This document shows, piece by piece, positions 1-8,186 of a stretch of 64,000 nt of DNA (positions within the stretch are counted from its first letter, which is position 1; each line of letters starts with the position of its first letter). The notes beneath the pieces are model-generated. The model did not search any database, was not told where the DNA came from, and was given only the letters and a program-made list of their open reading frames with translations. Origin of the DNA: Holosporales bacterium (lineage in GTDB: Bacteria; Pseudomonadota; Alphaproteobacteria; Holosporales; Holosporaceae); contig CANHKV010000001.1 in assembly GCA_947461445.1 (NCBI GenBank), positions 1-64,000 of the forward strand. The letters run 5' to 3'. Position numbers and translations under genes: made by a program.

Positions 1-65
1 CTGTTTTGTTTTTGTTTTGTTAAAACCCTAACCCAGTATCCCTGAAAAAATCGTAAAAAGAAATA

Positions 66-120
66 GGGGAATCCAAGCCACGTTTGGCTTTTCCCCCTTG
101 GCTGAAAAGACCGAGAGGTC
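66..120. other. Possible structured leader (two hairpins)
   Basis: Two inverted repeats lie upstream of the first gene. Bases 66-71 pair with 91-96 and 75-79 pair with 86-90 around a 6-nt loop, with a 3-nt bulge. A second small hairpin at 109-120 closes a GAGA tetraloop with GACC/GGTC. Read on the minus strand the first hairpin is followed by a T-rich stretch (about 50-62), so it could end a minus-strand transcript. Read on the plus strand it could be a 5' leader. I recognise no known RNA family here. Confidence 0.25.
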
Positions 121-235
121 AAAGACATGAACAGTCCTCCATGACAAGAGATGTTGATGTGTAATTGTTAAAGCACATTTGTATTTAAGGGGATCAAAGC
201 CCTACACTATTGGGAAAAGATCCTGCAGAAAAGCC

Positions 236-796
236 ATGGATGATTGTATGTTATTGTGTTGTTGGCAGGTTTTAATAAACCGTGGATGGTGTAATTTTAC
301 GTTGGACCAGGTGCACCATGATTATCCCCAGTATACTCTTCAGGAACTAGAATCCTTTTTTCCCACACCATATCATGTGGTTACCGCCTATAGCCAATCT
401 CAGGTGCCAACTATACCTGTGCCAGATTGTCAGGATGAGCACGATTTGAACGAAGCGTTGTTTCAATCGGTCATTAGTGTGATCGAGTTTTGGTGGCCAT
501 ATCGTGACATCATGATGTACGCCATTTTGGATATGCCTCTGAATGTCATGATGGATTATTACGCTCCTGTGGGGTGGTGGATGCATCAGTATTGGACGGC
601 ATATCCCAGAAAAAGTGTCGACTTTTTTGGGTTATTGGGGGTTGGGTCCAGATTGATGATTATCCTTTCGTTGGGGCTGTATGTTTGGATTTTTCCTTAT
701 GCCCTGACCCACAGCCTAGAAGAAACTTGGGTCCGTTTGGATCAATCGTGCACAACTCTGGTAAATTTTTTGAAAAAAGCAGACCCAGACCTTTGA
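236..796 (+). CDS. TetR/COQ9-like protein
   Basis: The product is about 186 residues from ATG 236; a TTG at 179 in the same frame would add 19 residues. The first 50 residues resemble the helical N-terminus of TetR/COQ9-family proteins: a helix, a Gly-Trp turn (RGWCNFTLDQV), then a recognition-like helix ending in an FFPTPY motif. The remainder is Trp- and Met-rich, with an amphipathic or membrane-interactive C-terminal stretch (LSLGLYVWIFPYAL). COQ9 proteins bind lipids and help ubiquinone synthesis, and TetR proteins are DNA-binding repressors; the rest of the sequence does not decide between them. There is no operon partner inside the window. No convincing Shine-Dalgarno precedes either start, so the start is uncertain. 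Confidence 0.5.
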   Translation: MDDCMLLCCWQVLINRGWCNFTLDQVHHDYPQYTLQELESFFPTPYHVVTAYSQSQVPTIPVPDCQDEHDLNEALFQSVISVIEFWWPYRDIMMYAILDMPLNVMMDYYAPVGWWMHQYWTAYPRKSVDFFGLLGVGSRLMIILSLGLYVWIFPYALTHSLEETWVRLDQSCTTLVNFLKKADPDL

Positions 797-850
797 TTTT
801 TATGATTTTTTTGATATGGTTAGAAAAATTTAAATAGTGTTAACAAAAGA

Positions 851-1552
851 ATGAGTGCTAAAACATGCTTTATTCAAAAATTTGTCTCCATCGGCTTTTG
901 GATTTTTCCCCTTTTTTATTCTGTATTTGCAGTGGATGATGGTGAAAGCTTAGAGGAGTCTTTGAATAAAATTTATTCTCAAAGTGAATCTCAAAGTGAA
1001 AACCAAGAACAAAACAAGATTTTTGTCCATACAGAGCCCCTAACGACCCCCCCTCCTCTATCTCCTTATTATTTTTTGCCCTCAAAAACAGAATGCGTTT
1101 CAATTACGGATGAAGATGGTGCAAAAATAGACGATTCAATTACGGATGAAGATGGTGCAAAAATAGAGCTTGCAAAAATAGAGCTTGTAAAAATAAGGCT
1201 TGCAAAAATAAAGCTTATCAATGAATGTTTGATTGTTATAGATAAAATACCAGTCATTGAATTAAAAGTCGATTATTTGTGTGACAAAATTACAGTAGAA
1301 GATTTGATCAGTCTTTCCCAAAACCATAAGATACCGGTAGAAAATTTGATCAGTCTTGCCCAAAACCATAAGATACCAGTAGAAAATTTGATCAGTCTTT
1401 CCCAAAACCATAAGATACCAGTAGAAAACTTGATCAGTCTTGCCCAAAACTATAAGATACCAGTAGAAAACTTGATCAGTCTTGCCCAAAAACATGAGAT
1501 ACCAGTAGAAGATTTGATCAGTCTTGACAAAGAAAGTGGGATGCCTTTCTAG
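851..1552 (+). CDS. Exported protein with 14-residue tandem repeats
   Basis: The protein has 233 residues and a clear signal peptide (hydrophobic FVSIGFWIFPLFYSVFA, likely cleaved before VDDGE). Residues 30-55 are Ser/Glu/Gln-rich. Around residues 90-120 there is a duplicated ITDEDGAKI block, followed by short KIxLA-type repeats. From about residue 140 to the end come six copies of a 14-residue unit of the type KIPVENLISLAQNH. At DNA level these are near-identical 42-bp units, and the most divergent copies are at the two ends. No catalytic motif or known domain is visible. Such units could form a coiled or solenoid-like surface, but that is inference. No operon partner is seen; dapD converges from the other side, 27 bp away. 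Confidence 0.75.
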   Translation: MSAKTCFIQKFVSIGFWIFPLFYSVFAVDDGESLEESLNKIYSQSESQSENQEQNKIFVHTEPLTTPPPLSPYYFLPSKTECVSITDEDGAKIDDSITDEDGAKIELAKIELVKIRLAKIKLINECLIVIDKIPVIELKVDYLCDKITVEDLISLSQNHKIPVENLISLAQNHKIPVENLISLSQNHKIPVENLISLAQNYKIPVENLISLAQKHEIPVEDLISLDKESGMPF

Positions 1553-1579
1553 TCAATACAAACGTATCCCAAAAAATAC

Positions 1580-2464
1580 TTAACTCCGTAAAGCATCCGT
1601 CAGTGCTGTTTTTGTTGAATCTCCCGGTTCTCTGGTTTTGGCAACGATGGCACACGCAATGGACAGTCCGTAATGGCCAGAAGAATAGGTTCCAGGAATG
1701 ATGACGGAATAGTCTGGAATGGGTCCTGTCAGGTGTTTTCCTGTAGCGCGATCAATGACTTTTGTGCCGCTGGTTAATACAACCCCAGCAGCCAAGATGG
1801 TGCCCTTTCCAAGGTGAACGCCCTCGACCACCTGGCACCCCGCACCAACAAATACATCGTCCTCGATGATGACAGGAAGGGCTTGTAACGGTTCCAGAGT
1901 GCCGCCAATGGTCACATTGGCAGAAATGTGGCATCGTTCCCCGATAAAAGCACACGATCCAATGTGCGCGCCTCCATCAATCATGGTTTTATGACCAATG
2001 TGTGCTCCCATATTGATAAAACTTGGCATGATAATACAGGATTGTCCCAAATAGGCGCCTTGGCGAATAAACGCACCAGGTACCACACGAATTCCATCAT
2101 TTTTCCATGTCGCTTGCCTCTGGAGCAACGGGATTTTATCCCACCACAATGGTGAAAATCCCTGCTCTTCCGCATTAAAAAAACGAAATACCATTAAAAT
2201 GGCTTGCTTTAAGGCAATGTTCACCGACCATGATGTGTCATTGTGGGTACTGGATGCAACAGGGCGTTGCACCACACATAAGGATCCATTGGTTAAACCA
2301 TCCAGAGCCTTTTCAAGGCAAGACTTTGCATACACTGCATCCACAGGTTCACCGTTTTCTGTGGCAACCCATAAGTTGGAAAGATCCGACATCAAGGAAT
2401 CGTAATCGGATGATCCCGGCGTCATCACACCCAGGGTTTCTTGCTGTAATCTGTTGTTTGTCAT
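1580..2464 (-). CDS. dapD: Tetrahydrodipicolinate N-succinyltransferase
   Basis: DapD transfers a succinyl group from succinyl-CoA to tetrahydrodipicolinate in the succinylase route to meso-DAP and lysine, in the cytoplasm. The 294-residue product has an N-terminal helical part with the WWDKIPLL motif, then a left-handed beta-helix of hexapeptide repeats from about residue 120. Family landmarks are visible: RVVPGAFIRQGAYLG, MPSFINMGAHIG, IGGTLEPLQALP, VEGVHLGKGTILAAG and the DRATGK stretch. The start ATG overlaps the murJ stop by 4 nt (ATGA), so the two are translationally coupled. Length and motifs suit an active enzyme. Together with lysC in this window it supplies DAP for peptidoglycan. 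Confidence 0.93.
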   Translation of the reverse strand: MTNNRLQQETLGVMTPGSSDYDSLMSDLSNLWVATENGEPVDAVYAKSCLEKALDGLTNGSLCVVQRPVASSTHNDTSWSVNIALKQAILMVFRFFNAEEQGFSPLWWDKIPLLQRQATWKNDGIRVVPGAFIRQGAYLGQSCIIMPSFINMGAHIGHKTMIDGGAHIGSCAFIGERCHISANVTIGGTLEPLQALPVIIEDDVFVGAGCQVVEGVHLGKGTILAAGVVLTSGTKVIDRATGKHLTGPIPDYSVIIPGTYSSGHYGLSIACAIVAKTREPGDSTKTALTDALRS

Positions 2465-4011
2465 GACTTTTTTCTCCTAAAATATTGGGCCAAGGTGTAC
2501 ATTGTTTCCGGAGAACATACCCCCATTTTCCATAATCCCACCAAAAACGTTATACCACAGGTTCCAGTGAACAGGGCAACACCCCCTATTTTACCCCATA
2601 AAGAGAATCCCTCAAAGGGGCCGAAAACAGCCTTCAAGATAAAGGTTACAGAAAAAACGGCGGCAGCACTGATCACGCCTGCTCCTGTTGCTTTTAGGAA
2701 AAACACTTGTAATGATTTTGGAAAATCCCAACCATCCCGTCCCATTAAACGCACAACCAAGAAAATGGCATACCCCCAAGACGCGATACAGGCAGCCAAG
2801 GCCAGTGCCAAATGCTGCAGAACATCCACCAATACCAGAGCCGAAATGACATCAATGATCGCCGAGATGATGCCACCGATTAATGGAGTAAACATGTCTC
2901 TGGCCGCAAAAAATCGTGCAGTAAAAATTTTAATGACGATATAAGCTGGAACACCCAGCGCATAAATCTTGACAATGTTGGATATGGATATCAATTGGGC
3001 GATGGATAATTTGCCGCTGCCAAACAGGGTGATCACAATGGGAAAAGAGCATACGCTCATTAAAATTAACGAAGGTACCGTCACGATCCACGCAAAACGT
3101 AAGGCCTGGGAAAACACCGCATCCGCAGACTCCTGATCATTGTCTTTAATTTTTTCCGCCAACATGGGTAATAAAACAGAGCTCAGCGCAATGCCAATAA
3201 TGCTGAGGGGAAATTGATACAGCCGATCGGCATATTGTAAGTAGGATAAACTGCCCACAGGAAGACGAGAGCTGAGATAAAGAGGTACAATAATGGTGTT
3301 AATTTGCACCGTAGACACACTGAGCAGACCAGGAAGAAATTTTTTCAAGAATTGCTTAATGTCGGGTGTCCATTTTGGCCAGCATGGTGTAATAAAATAA
3401 CCCCCTTTCCACGAACTGTATACAATAAATGCCGTCTGTATCATGCCCGACAGCAAAACCCCCCAAGAAAACAGCAAACCCGTTTCGCATGTGAATCCAG
3501 ACAAGCAACTGACAAATAAAATGATTGTGATATTTCCAATGGCTTGGGATATGGCTAGCGCTGAAAATCGACCATGGGCATTCAGGATGCTGCCAAAAAA
3601 GGACACAACCGAAATGAAAAAGATGTACGGAAAAACGATGGGGCCAAATTGCTGAACATAACCCAGAGTGGCAGGGTGGGCATCCGTAAGAACCCATTGT
3701 GATAATGGGGCATAATACCGCTCTATGCCCAAGGTCAAACAGCCCAAGGCCAATAACAACATGGATAAAACCATTCCTGCAAACACCTTGTTCTTTTGTG
3801 TATGGGCATATGCGGGTAAAAAGCTGACGTGAAAAGCACCCTCGGCAAAAATTCTCCTAAAAAAAGACGGTATTTTAATGGCAATGTTGATGGCGTCGCT
3901 GATGGCGTTGGCGCCAATCAAGTGGGCGAGCAATAAGTCGCGCATGTATCCTGTGATGCGGCCCAACAAAGTCAAACTGCTGACAGAAAAAACAGACTTT
4001 AAAAGAGACAT
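2461..4011 (-). CDS. murJ: Lipid II flippase MurJ (MviN)
   Basis: MurJ flips the peptidoglycan precursor lipid II across the inner membrane. The 516-residue product is almost entirely hydrophobic, with about 14 predicted transmembrane helices, the usual MurJ count. Its N-terminus has the family pattern: LGRITGYMRDLLLAHLIGA, followed by RRIFAEGAFHVSFLPAY (the RxxxAEGAF signature). Length is normal for the family. The gene is followed directly by dapD with a 4-nt overlap, giving a small cell-wall operon. The 274 bp upstream contain no clear gene. MurJ acts between precursor synthesis and PBP1A, which is also in this window. Confidence 0.95.
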   Translation of the reverse strand: MSLLKSVFSVSSLTLLGRITGYMRDLLLAHLIGANAISDAINIAIKIPSFFRRIFAEGAFHVSFLPAYAHTQKNKVFAGMVLSMLLLALGCLTLGIERYYAPLSQWVLTDAHPATLGYVQQFGPIVFPYIFFISVVSFFGSILNAHGRFSALAISQAIGNITIILFVSCLSGFTCETGLLFSWGVLLSGMIQTAFIVYSSWKGGYFITPCWPKWTPDIKQFLKKFLPGLLSVSTVQINTIIVPLYLSSRLPVGSLSYLQYADRLYQFPLSIIGIALSSVLLPMLAEKIKDNDQESADAVFSQALRFAWIVTVPSLILMSVCSFPIVITLFGSGKLSIAQLISISNIVKIYALGVPAYIVIKIFTARFFAARDMFTPLIGGIISAIIDVISALVLVDVLQHLALALAACIASWGYAIFLVVRLMGRDGWDFPKSLQVFFLKATGAGVISAAAVFSVTFILKAVFGPFEGFSLWGKIGGVALFTGTCGITFLVGLWKMGVCSPETMYTLAQYFRRKKS

Positions 4012-4285
4012 CAGAGGAGTCCTTGGTTGGGGTTATGGCATTGCGGGCGTGTCGGGGTACGTCTGTGCTAAAATCCCTGGCCAAAATGGGGGGAGTAAAA
4101 TCCATTGCAATAGGCGATGCATGATTGCGATTTTTCCATGGTGCATGTGGTTGAAAATGCTGTGCATTCTTTCTCTTTGATTACCCTGCAAGATCATCTG
4201 ATGGAATGCATAGCACAAGAATATAACCCCACACAGGCAGGCATTTTGAATCTTTAACACCATATGCCATCAACAGTGATGATTT
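4012..4285. other. Gap between murJ and the Kef antiporter gene; doubtful small ORF
   Basis: These 274 bp hold the murJ promoter region. A 46-codon plus-strand reading frame runs from ATG 4117 to TAA 4257 and ends in LITLQDHLMECIAQEY followed by a short tail. Its composition looks protein-like, but there is no good Shine-Dalgarno (a G-rich run sits about 22 nt upstream) and I cannot match it to a family. An antisense frame on the minus strand (4033-4263) is Pro/His-rich and less convincing. It may be a remnant of a lost gene. Confidence 0.2.
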
Positions 4286-5911
4286 TCACAGACGTTCTCC
4301 GAAAAAAACAGGTTTGGATGGAAAGTGGGCCATTTTCTGAGAGTATTCCTTGGAAAAACCCAGGCACTGCAGCGTCATGGATGCCATCTGCATGCCCGAT
4401 TCGATGGATTCAGGTACCACAAGGTGTGCGCCAAGGCCCATAAATGGTGTGGTTTCTTGATAATCGCGCACCTGAACGCATACGGAAAGATCTGGAAATT
4501 TTCGACGCAATGCCCGTACGATATCCGCCGATGTTGCGATATGGCCAAAGGTGATGAGAAATACTTTTGCCTCATAAATTTTGATGCGTTTTAAAAACTC
4601 AATATCCCGCGCATCGCCCAAAATGGTGGGATAATTGTTTTCGTTTGCCCGATCCAATGCCGATTGATCGTAATCCATAATCACAAAAGAAATGAAATTG
4701 TGTTCTAAAATTCGTGCAATGGTTTCGCCAATGTGACCAAATCCAGCAATGACAACGGCTTGACGGTGCGCCGTGGACTCACATCCCTTTTTCGGGGTCA
4801 ACATGGTCTTGCATACCAAAAACAACATGGGCGTAATCACCATGGATGCCAAGCCCATTAACAACAATCCATCGGTTGTTTCTCCACCCAATACCGGTTT
4901 TAATGATGGCACCAGCATGAACAGAAATTCGCTGCACCCCCCCATCAATAAGCCCAAAGATAAACCACCCTGCATTTTAAACCACCACGCGCATGCCATA
5001 ACCACGCCTACTTTTATGGCGCTGATGCCAATTAATCCGCCTATAATCCAGCCCAAAGAATGGACAGGGGGCCATGCGTGGATTTCCAGTCCCATCACAA
5101 TGAAAAATAGGGCCAAAAACAAGGTGCGAAACGGATGCAATTCAATGCTGATTTGGTGACGCCAATGGGTGCCTGCCATGGCAATACCTGCAATAAATGC
5201 CCCCAATTCGCTGGATAAATGGAACCATTCGGTTAAAAAGCTGAATCCCAATAAGGATAATACAACAAAAGTCGTAATGTACTCGCTGTACCGATACAGG
5301 CCCAGGGCTTTTTCAGTCACAGTCGTTAATAAAAACCCCAAACCAGCCGACAAGACCAAGCCAAAAACCCCTTTTCCCACGGCCGCCCAAGGATCGCTGT
5401 TTCCCACCGCAGATAACCCCATCATCATGAACAACCCAATGGCCACAATGTCTTGAAACAGTAAAATAGAGAGCGCCGTACGACCTGATTGGGTGGTCAG
5501 TTCATAGCGTTCAGACAACAATTGCACCACCACAGCCGTAGACGAAAAAGACAGCGCAATGGATAAAATAAAAGCCGTTTGCCAGGGCATAAAAAACTGC
5601 GTGACGGCGAATAACAGACTGCTGGTGGCCACCACTTGAACCAGACCAAATCCAAAAATGTACCGTTTCAGGGCGCGTATGCGATGAAATGGGATTTCCA
5701 GACCCACAGTAAACAAAAATAATAACAAGCCAACCTGGCCCAAAATGGTTAAAAAAGCGGTCTGTTTAAAGAATTTAAACCCCAGAGGTCCCAAAACAAT
5801 TCCAGAAACCAGATACCCAATGGCAATGCTGATGTGTGTTTTTTTGCAAATCACAAAGGATCCCAAAACCGTGGCCAACAAGGCTAAAAACGTCAATAAT
5901 TCTTGGGACAT
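4286..5911 (-). CDS. Kef/CPA2-type cation:proton antiporter with RCK domain
   Basis: The 541-residue inner-membrane protein belongs to the monovalent cation:proton antiporter-2 family. Residues 1-380 hold about 12-13 membrane helices with CPA2 landmarks: GYLVSGIVLGPLG, LSFSSTAVVVQLL and the functional LFQDIVAIG aspartate. A cytoplasmic RCK/TrkA-N domain follows from about residue 390, with a Rossmann GFGHIGETIA glycine motif and the acidic MDYD nucleotide-binding end, then a GDARD segment. Layout and length fit KefB/KefC or YbaL-like K+ or Na+/H+ antiporters; the sequence does not fix the ion. A C-terminal TrkA-C domain seems absent. It is transcribed alone. Confidence 0.88.
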   Translation of the reverse strand: MSQELLTFLALLATVLGSFVICKKTHISIAIGYLVSGIVLGPLGFKFFKQTAFLTILGQVGLLLFLFTVGLEIPFHRIRALKRYIFGFGLVQVVATSSLLFAVTQFFMPWQTAFILSIALSFSSTAVVVQLLSERYELTTQSGRTALSILLFQDIVAIGLFMMMGLSAVGNSDPWAAVGKGVFGLVLSAGLGFLLTTVTEKALGLYRYSEYITTFVVLSLLGFSFLTEWFHLSSELGAFIAGIAMAGTHWRHQISIELHPFRTLFLALFFIVMGLEIHAWPPVHSLGWIIGGLIGISAIKVGVVMACAWWFKMQGGLSLGLLMGGCSEFLFMLVPSLKPVLGGETTDGLLLMGLASMVITPMLFLVCKTMLTPKKGCESTAHRQAVVIAGFGHIGETIARILEHNFISFVIMDYDQSALDRANENNYPTILGDARDIEFLKRIKIYEAKVFLITFGHIATSADIVRALRRKFPDLSVCVQVRDYQETTPFMGLGAHLVVPESIESGMQMASMTLQCLGFSKEYSQKMAHFPSKPVFFGERL

Positions 5912-5971
5912 GGCGCAATGGAAAACAACTTTAATCCATTGTATATCAGATGGGTGGTTATAAAAAGGGAC

Positions 5972-5997
5972 AAAACAGGTTTTATTAGTCTGTTTTT
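5972..5997 (-). terminator. AT-rich hairpin downstream of tRNA-Val
   Basis: AAAACAG (5972-5978) and CTGTTTT (5990-5996) form a perfect 7-bp stem with an 11-nt loop. The site lies 3' of tRNA-Val on the minus strand. A shorter AGG-AAAA-CCT hairpin followed by TTTT lies between it and the tRNA and could serve equally well as terminator. Confidence 0.35.
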
Positions 5998-6061
5998 AAA
6001 AGAGGTTTTCCTGTTTTTTTATCAAATTTTATCCACTTTTATCATAATTTTTTATGACGTG

Positions 6062-6136
6062 TGGTAGGCGATGACGGGATTGAACCATCGACCCTCTCGG
6101 TGTAAACGAGATGCTCTGCCGCTGAGCTAATCGCCC
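6062..6136 (-). tRNA. tRNA-Val (anticodon UAC)
   Basis: On the minus strand a 75-nt cloverleaf can be folded. The acceptor arm starts GGGCGAT and pairs with ATCGCCT, with a G-U pair at 1-72. The D arm is GCTC/GAGC. The anticodon stem TCTCG/CGAGA encloses loop TTTACAC, giving anticodon TAC. The T arm contains GGTTCAATCC. The discriminator A and the CCA end are encoded. All parts are standard, so function is likely. It decodes GUA and probably other Val codons. Confidence 0.95.
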
Positions 6137-6291
6137 CTTCAATTAAAATGTACCACAGGCCCGTCTGTGGCGCAAGGGTGGTTTAAATGATCAATATCTC
6201 GTCATCCAAGGGTTGAAAAAATAGGGGTTGAAAAAATTTTAACTATAATTTATTTTAATAAAGTCAAAAAAGTTTAATTAAGGATTTAGTA

Positions 6292-7173
6292 ATGAAAGTT
6301 AGTTTATTGTTAAGGTTATTGCTTGTTGCTCCTTTTCTGTGTGGCACGCTGGATTCAGCCCAAGCACTCCGTACAAGAGAATTAAAGAATGTACAGCTGA
6401 ACCCTGAAGGATCTTGGAAAGATTGGAACAAATTTTTTAGTCTCAGAATAGAAATGAGCATTGAACAACAATTAGAATTTTTTAAAGATCAAGAAAAAAT
6501 TCTTATAGAAACCATAAAAAATGTGCCTACAGAACTTTTTAACAACGCGCTGATCCATGGGCTAAAAGATTTGGCTTTAGATTTTCAGCCATCGAAACAA
6601 ATATCAACCAAATATTGTTTTTTAAAAAATATTGATCGTAGTAATCAAATAATATCTGATTTTTTATGGAATACTTCTGTTCATTCTCATAAAGATTTCA
6701 ATGATTGTGATGAGGGTCGTGAGGATCGTGAGAAAGATTGCTCTGATTACCTTGAGGCTTGTGGCAGTGCCGTAAAAGTTGAAGATTTAAAAGGCATAAA
6801 GTGCGACGCAGATTTTGTAAAAAATCTGTTGGAAAAATGTTCAGAAAAAATAACACATAAAAAACGCAATAAAAATGTTGCAATTAAACTTGAAATGTTT
6901 AAAGATTTTCTTTTATTGGCAAAAAAATTGATGGATGCCTGTGAAGCAAAAAGTGGGCTCAAGCTCTCTGAGACTGTAAAGCCTGAAAAAACTATCGTAA
7001 AAGAAGAGCAGACTAAAAGAATTCGCGAGCTCGCTGAGCCTATAAATCCTGAAGAATTGAGCAAAATTGAACACGATATCCCCAAAAGAAAAAGGGATAA
7101 AAAGAATGAAGAAAAAAAACTTATTTTTTTTGAAAAACGCAATAAAATTGACCATAATACAAACATTGAATAA
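6292..7173 (+). CDS. Exported helical protein, unknown function
   Basis: The 293-residue protein starts at ATG 6292 with an AAGGA Shine-Dalgarno about 10 nt upstream. Residues 1-25 form a signal peptide (LLLRLLLVAPFLCG, cleavage probably after SAQA). The mature part is AT-rich in codon use, Lys/Glu-rich and predicted to be mainly helical. A central Cys-containing stretch (residues 138-185) has about six cysteines that could form disulphides in the periplasm. The C-terminal 50 residues are highly basic (KRKRDKKNEEKK). No known domain is recognised. It lies in an accessory patch beside degenerate Cys-rich repeats and another small exported protein, so a host-interaction role is possible but unproven. 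Confidence 0.65.
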   Translation: MKVSLLLRLLLVAPFLCGTLDSAQALRTRELKNVQLNPEGSWKDWNKFFSLRIEMSIEQQLEFFKDQEKILIETIKNVPTELFNNALIHGLKDLALDFQPSKQISTKYCFLKNIDRSNQIISDFLWNTSVHSHKDFNDCDEGREDREKDCSDYLEACGSAVKVEDLKGIKCDADFVKNLLEKCSEKITHKKRNKNVAIKLEMFKDFLLLAKKLMDACEAKSGLKLSETVKPEKTIVKEEQTKRIRELAEPINPEELSKIEHDIPKRKRDKKNEEKKLIFFEKRNKIDHNTNIE

Positions 7174-7212
7174 TATTGTCGAAACAACACAATGCAGACC
7201 TATTTCTGTGAC

Positions 7213-7336
7213 AAGGTCTGCATGTGGTTCAACAATGGGTATTTATGATAAGGGGTGTTACAGTCCGTGTGTTCTGGCACAGACTTTGTGCTCTGATGGT
7301 GCCAGTACGGAACACCCGGTGTGATGCATCACGGGG
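7213..7336 (+). repeat. Cys-rich ORF-derived repeat, copy 1
   Basis: About 124 bp match a second copy at 8046-8183 with scattered substitutions and small indels. In copy 1 an open frame reads through the repeat and ends at TGA 7324. It encodes SACGSTMGIYDKG, then CYSPCVLAQTLC, then SDGASTEHPV. Differences in copy 2 are partly conservative at protein level (TL to SV, S to F), which points to a coding origin. The last bases contain a perfect 12-bp palindrome, GTGATGCATCAC. The frame continues upstream in a different frame from the 6292 gene and has no obvious start of its own, so this is probably the 3' remnant of a lost gene. Confidence 0.6.
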
Positions 7337-7480
7337 CCCTTGTATTCCCATAAAAAAAGGTGTCCCCATTCATTCAATCGCGAGGCAAAAGACAGCATAC
7401 AGCATTATGCAGTATTAAACTGATTTTTAATTTTTTAAATATATAGTAATTTCTAACAATTTAAAAAAATGAGATTGCAT

Positions 7481-7849
7481 ATGAAAAAGTTTAGTATTGC
7501 TATGTTGGTTTTGGCACTGCCATATATTGTTTCTGCTGATCCTGAAGACGATTTGCGTCATATTATAGATAAAATACATCTCGATTGTAATACAAAAATA
7601 AACAACGAAAGGCCTTTTAATTTAGAAAAAGCCAGACAATATCATGAGGAGATGCGTTCTCAAATAAGACACAAGATAGACGATATGCTGGCTAAATACC
7701 CAGGATATCCAGGCTTTTACCGTGTGGATTCAGAGTTTAATTCTAACCAAATGCTGTATACTAAAGAGGACTTTGACAAAGCAAAAACAGCTAATGAAGT
7801 TAACATTATTATGGAGCAGGAAGCTGAAAATATTGGAGCAGAAAGCTGA
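7481..7849 (+). CDS. Small exported protein, unknown function
   Basis: The 122-residue protein starts at ATG 7481; an in-frame ATG at 7469 would add four residues. A textbook signal peptide (KKFSIAMLVLALPYIVSA) is cleaved before DPEDD. The mature part of about 100 residues is charged and helical, with a single Cys and a YPGYPGFY stretch. The stop codon falls inside a 22-bp tandem repeat. Codon use is AT-rich like the 6292 gene, from which it is separated by a Cys-rich repeat. No family is recognised. It is probably periplasmic or secreted. Confidence 0.6.
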   Translation: MKKFSIAMLVLALPYIVSADPEDDLRHIIDKIHLDCNTKINNERPFNLEKARQYHEEMRSQIRHKIDDMLAKYPGYPGFYRVDSEFNSNQMLYTKEDFDKAKTANEVNIIMEQEAENIGAES

Positions 7850-7877
7850 AAATATTGGAGCAGAAAGCTGAATATTC
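7814..7877 (+). repeat. 22-bp tandem repeat over a stop codon
   Basis: Three units of a GAGCAGAAAGCTGAAAATATTG type start at 7814, 7836 and 7858; the third loses an A and then diverges. The unit is not a multiple of three, so the second copy is read in another frame and supplies the TGA stop of the upstream gene. Extra copies would therefore leave the protein unchanged. Confidence 0.85.
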
Positions 7878-7934
7878 TTCTGGAATAAAATATCGATGCA
7901 TATATATAGATATAGCCCACCCGTCATAATAGGA

Positions 7935-7965
7935 CAATCATAGACTTTTTATGGGTCTATGATTG
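7935..7965 (+). terminator. Hairpin downstream of the 7481 gene
   Basis: A perfect 11-bp inverted repeat (CAATCATAGAC / GTCTATGATTG) encloses a 9-nt loop and is followed by TGTTCATTTT. It lies 86 nt after the stop codon of the small exported protein and probably ends that transcript. Confidence 0.6.
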
Positions 7966-8045
7966 TGTTCATTTTAAGCCTGGATTTGTCCCATCAGAAC
8001 ATCTTGTTCATGAGTGCAGAAAAATGTGCAACAATGACATATCAA

Positions 8046-8183
8046 GGTCTGCATGTGGTTGAACAACGGGTATTAATTGCTATTTTTATGATAAGGGGCA
8101 TTGCAGTCTGATCGTGTGTTCTGGCACAGAGTGTGTGCTTTGATGGTGCCAGTACGGAACACCCGGTGTGATGCATCACGGGG
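8046..8183 (+). repeat. Cys-rich ORF-derived repeat, copy 2 (frameshifted)
   Basis: This copy aligns with 7213-7336 from AAGGTCTGCATGTGG to the final CATCACGGGG. It carries an in-frame TGA early (after SACG), an insertion of about 9 nt, and a 4-nt TGAT insertion that breaks the frame before CVLAQSVC. After that point it again encodes FDGASTEHPV and the same stop. Related coding sequence can also be read just upstream (MCNNDISRSACG against QCRPISVTRSACG in copy 1). It is a decayed paralogue of copy 1. Confidence 0.6.
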
Positions 8184-8186
8184 TCA

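Noticed and set aside
1280-1545. CRISPR array in the 42-bp repeats of the 851 gene
   Set aside because: The units are contiguous without unique spacers, keep a reading frame, and encode protein repeats.
4033-4263. 76-codon minus-strand frame upstream of murJ
   Set aside because: Pro/His-rich, no ribosome site and no domain; a competing plus-strand frame covers the same bases.
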